From Sialis fuliginosa (lineage: Eukaryota > Arthropoda > Insecta > Megaloptera > Sialidae): a stretch of DNA of 64,000 bases. The position numbers and the translations under genes were made by a program. This document shows, piece after piece, positions 60,434-64,000 of this stretch. The stretch covers positions 16,714,761-16,778,760 of the forward strand of contig OY540818.1 of assembly GCA_961205875.1 (NCBI GenBank), written 5' to 3'. Numbering within the stretch: position 1 is the stretch's first letter; each line of letters starts with the position of its first letter. The notes below the pieces were generated by a model. The model did no database searches, was not told the origin of the DNA, and saw only the letters and a program-made list of their open reading frames with translations.

Positions 60434-62095
60434 TTATTAATACATATATTTTGATTTTTTTTTTTGTCAACGAGGAAAAATAATAAGTTACGAATACGAT
60501 GTAGGTATATCTGATTTAATTAAATAGAATTAATTATTGAAATTATAAAAGCCCAATTCATTATTCATTTTGTTGAAAGGCATTAGACAAGGTTAATATT
60601 TTAGACATGACATTGAAATTTTTTGAATAATTTTTTTTCTGCGAATGTAAACATAAGTAACTTTTAGAGATACGACACCACCAACCTGTTTTTTTTTTGT
60701 TTTTAAATAGCACTCAATATTTTATTAATGTATACATTTATTTCAATACAGTAAAAAATTTGTGAAAAAAGTGGCAAAGTATTAGGAACGTTTAATATTC
60801 ATTTTTATTTTTTCACCTTGATTAAACTAATTGTATTATCAACAGAACATACATTTAATTACAGGGATTTTTAATTCTCTGCACTATGTTTTTTATGTAC
60901 AATTTTCATTGAAAGTCTAATTGTAAATATTGATTTAAATCAAACATTAAAAGAGCATTTAGCTCTGAAGGAGCATTAAATTGGTTGATAATACCGAGCA
61001 TTTATATTAAAATAAATATTACTAGTAGAGGGAAATTAGCATTTTGAAGTGGTGCATTCGGGAAGTTGGATTTTTTTTGGATTTTCTCTACATACACTCG
61101 AAATGTATCAAAAATGCACAATTATGCAATTTTCTCGGGACGCACATGGCCGATTTTTCTAAATTTTTGATTTTCAACTCATCTTCGAACATATAAAGAG
61201 AAAACCCCTATTCGCTCTACTATACCTATATGTAACATTTTACCTAATTTTTGGATTCTAACTAACGCATTTTAAAACTTATATAATAAATAACAAAAAT
61301 AAACAATTAATAAACTTGCTGACGTATGCAAATAAAAGTTAAATTCAGAATCAATTTGCTAATATTCAAGGTTAAAACTGACACATTATTGCTTTGAATT
61401 CTCATAACAAATAATTTACAATTTTAAGTATGTAAGTAAAAAATGTCAATAAATGTATTTAGTACTTAATAAATTATACATACATATAATTACTAAATTA
61501 ATTAAACTGGATTAAAAAAAAACTAGAACTATACTAGTAAAACTAGAGGAATCTAAAATAACATTTTTTTTGTTTATTAAAAAAAATATCTCACACTATT
61601 AAAAACAAAGTAAAATTATGTTAATAGAAGTAGTTTAATGGATTATAAAAGACCTTTTAAAACATTTAAGTTGATACCATTTATAGATATAAATCATATT
61701 TTATTAATTTAATTTTTTTTATTTAATCATTTTAAAATATACAATTAAGAAAAAAAATCTGGTAATAAACAAGAAATTAAAAATGTAACAGATTCCAAAA
61801 TATTAAAAATTCCAACAAGAAAATTATTAATTTTTTTTTATTATCAAATATAGAACAAGGGAAATGAATAAATACTTATTTCTTATCAATTATAGAAATA
61901 CGCATTACGGGGAATTATATAAAAAAAAGTATATTAACCATGATTCAGAGTTGGCGCAAGTGATAAAAAGTTAAATGTGACTGCCTCGCATATTATTTAT
62001 TCTATTAATTTCTTTTTTTCAAAAATCACGTGCATCGGCAGCAGTAAAACTTGCGATTGATTAAAAATTGTATTTGATTCACTCTATAACATTAT
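60434..62095. other. No gene seen
   Basis: AT-rich sequence without recognisable coding regions. If the missing NPC1 first exon lies inside the window this would be intronic, but no candidate stands out. Confidence 0.4.
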
Positions 62096-62392
62096 TCTTA
62101 ATATATATAAAGCTCAACGTCTCTCTTATAACTCGACTTCTGACCAGGTTATAGGATATATTTTGTTACCTTAGATTTTAGATATCATAACGAATAAGCA
62201 GTGACGATAATATTAAATCAAGTCGGAAAAAAGTTTGCCGTCACCGCGCTCATTTGTAATACGAGTATTTTTTGTTTTAATTACTTTTTGATAGGTAATT
62301 TAGGTGTTGATTAGTTATTGTTACAAAATTTTATCAAAAATCCTAAACAATAATTCCGAGATTTACGCGAGCGAAGCCACGGGCACATCTAG
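62096..62392 (+). mobile_element. Helitron-like non-autonomous element
   Basis: It begins TCTTAATATATATAAAGCTC and ends GAGCGAAGCCACGGGCACAT then CTAG followed by T. Both ends match the pattern of insect non-autonomous Helitrons (TC...AATATATAAAGC start; GCGAAGCC-GGGC...CTAG end). The base before TC is T rather than the expected A. It is 297 bp with no ORF. Confidence 0.65.
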
Positions 62393-62410
62393 TTTATATA
62401 ATATAATACC

Positions 62411-63138
62411 TCTACGTCTTATTTTCTTATATTTCAGTCGATATTTGTGTGACGAGTTGAAGTTCACTGCAGGAAATTTCACTAAAAAAATTTAGAATTT
62501 TTGATTTTGTTAAAAGTATGTTTATTGTATAGAAAATTACGTGAAAAGTTGTTTGTTTCAAACCGCAGGTCTGTATCTCAAACCGTTCTCGAGATATAGC
62601 TTCTCAAAGTTTTAGTTTTTTCAAATTTTTGAAGAAAAAAGGCCATAACTTTTGAACGAGTGGTCGGATTTGATTTTAGTTGACGGATTTGGAATCAGCG
62701 TGTCAAAATCTATATAATGGCATGTACAATACCTTAAAACTCGAGAAAAAAAATTTCGCGAAAAATCGAAAAAATTCAAAAAAATGTCGATTTTTGACCA
62801 AAATTTTTTTGTCGGATTTAAAAGTATTATATATGTCATTATATAGATTTTGACACGCTGATTCCAAATCCGTCAACTAAAATCAATTCCGACTACGCGT
62901 TCAAAAGTTATGGCCTTTTTTCTCCAAAAATTTGAAAAAACTAAAACTTTGAGAGGCTATATCTCGAGAACGGTTTGAGATACAGACCTGCGGTTTGAAA
63001 CAAACAACTTTTCACGTCATTTTCTATACAATATACATACTTTTAACGAAATCAAAAATTCTAAATTTTTTAGTGAAATTTCCTGCAGTGAACTTCAACT
63101 CGTCACACAAATATCGACTAAAATACAAGAAAATAAGA
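62411..63138. repeat. Long palindromic repeat, copy 4
   Basis: Centred near 62775, with arms of about 340 bp. It starts 18 bp after the Helitron-like 3' end. It lacks the wider flanks shared by copies 2 and 3. Confidence 0.9.
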
Positions 63139-64000
63139 TAAAATATATAAATATATTAGTGAAAATTTAAATATTTTCCTCCGCTTATCTTACCAGTTTT
63201 CAGTTTTCACCATTTTCTCAACATTCTGTCTTATGTCAGATATTGCGTTTTGATACTAACCTCCTCAAAAGCATACACAGACAGACAGACCCACTGGCAT
63301 ACGTAATTGAATGAGAACGGTCGTACTCGACTCAGGGACCTTCAAAATCTCGAGTTCGAATTTTACTTTATTATACATTACATTTATAACGTTTGTATAA
63401 AAAAGGAAAATGAATAATAATCAAAATAATATCGAACAAAAATAATTGATATAGCGCAAAACAAAGGAAGCATTATTTCAAAGGACATCGCAAAAAAGGA
63501 AAATGGCAATCAGGATACGTGCACACATGTTATAATAGAGTGCCGTTAGTGACCTCAAGGCATTCTACGTGAAAAGGTCAAATGAAAATTATTCAAATTA
63601 TGGATGGGTTCATGGTTAATATTGCAATTAATTAAATCATTTCTTCTGTTGTGAGCCAATCTTTAAACTTATATACAATGAAAACAATCATATTTTGATG
63701 GCCGGAAAAGAAAAGAATAAGTTCAATGGACTTTAAATTTATATAAACACTTCCTCTTATTATTAAGAATATTATTGTTAATGAAATTTCAATTTAAATA
63801 TTAGTACATTATATTATAGTAATCACTCTTAAGGGGTATAATTACTAACTATTACTTTCGAAGAAAACTTTTTTTACGATTCTTTGCGGAAATTTGTTAT
63901 ACGATAAGATTTTTAATAATAATAATAAAACATTGACATGTTAAAATCCTTGAATTGGCAGCTTTCATTTGATACCCAACTCGCCAGGATTGAATAAAAA
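63139..64000. other. No feature supported
   Basis: AT-rich end of the window. A short GACAGACAGAC run occurs at about 63279-63290. No gene, RNA or structured repeat was recognised. Confidence 0.45.

Overview
This is an AT-rich, intron-bearing nuclear window from an animal, most likely an insect. The evidence is GT-AG introns, orthologues of well-known animal genes, and a DM4/12-type gene, a family typical of insects. The sequence does not identify the order. Six protein genes can be modelled with phase-consistent exons. They are, in order: BRD8 (+, 382-2933); a DM4/12 secreted protein (-, 3342-4818); the SUMO E3 ligase PIAS/Su(var)2-10 (-, 18171-24443, with an alternative last exon at 14733-14863); Bicaudal-D (-, 32720-36460); the mitochondrial pentatricopeptide protein PTCD2 (+, 37101-38912); and Niemann-Pick C1 (-, 42777-55335, lacking its signal-peptide exon). 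BRD8/DM4-12 and PTCD2/NPC1 are convergent pairs. BicD and PTCD2 are head to head across 640 bp.

The genes are unrelated in function: chromatin, secreted protein, SUMO ligation, dynein cargo adaptor, mitochondrial RNA and lysosomal cholesterol export. No operon or cluster logic is present. The most useful gene-level observations are isoform choices visible from exon phase. NPC1 has a symmetric 147-bp cassette exon for its cytosolic loop and two alternative C-terminal tails. PIAS has two C-termini, each with a SUMO-interaction-like motif, and an orphan 79-codon ORF in an intron that could be an alternative start.

The rest (about 4.8-14.7 kb, 24.4-32.7 kb, 38.9-42.8 kb, 55.3-64 kb and several introns) is dominated by short non-autonomous DNA transposons and foldback sequences. 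Several have perfect 8-bp target-site duplications (hAT style). Others look Tc1/mariner-, pogo/Tigger- or Helitron-like. A family of roughly 740-bp near-complete palindromes occurs four times, once nested inside a hAT-like element. A GATC-dense tandem array whose repeat unit is itself a string of small hairpins lies in an NPC1 intron. No transposase gene, RNA gene, CRISPR array or clearly new multi-gene system could be supported.
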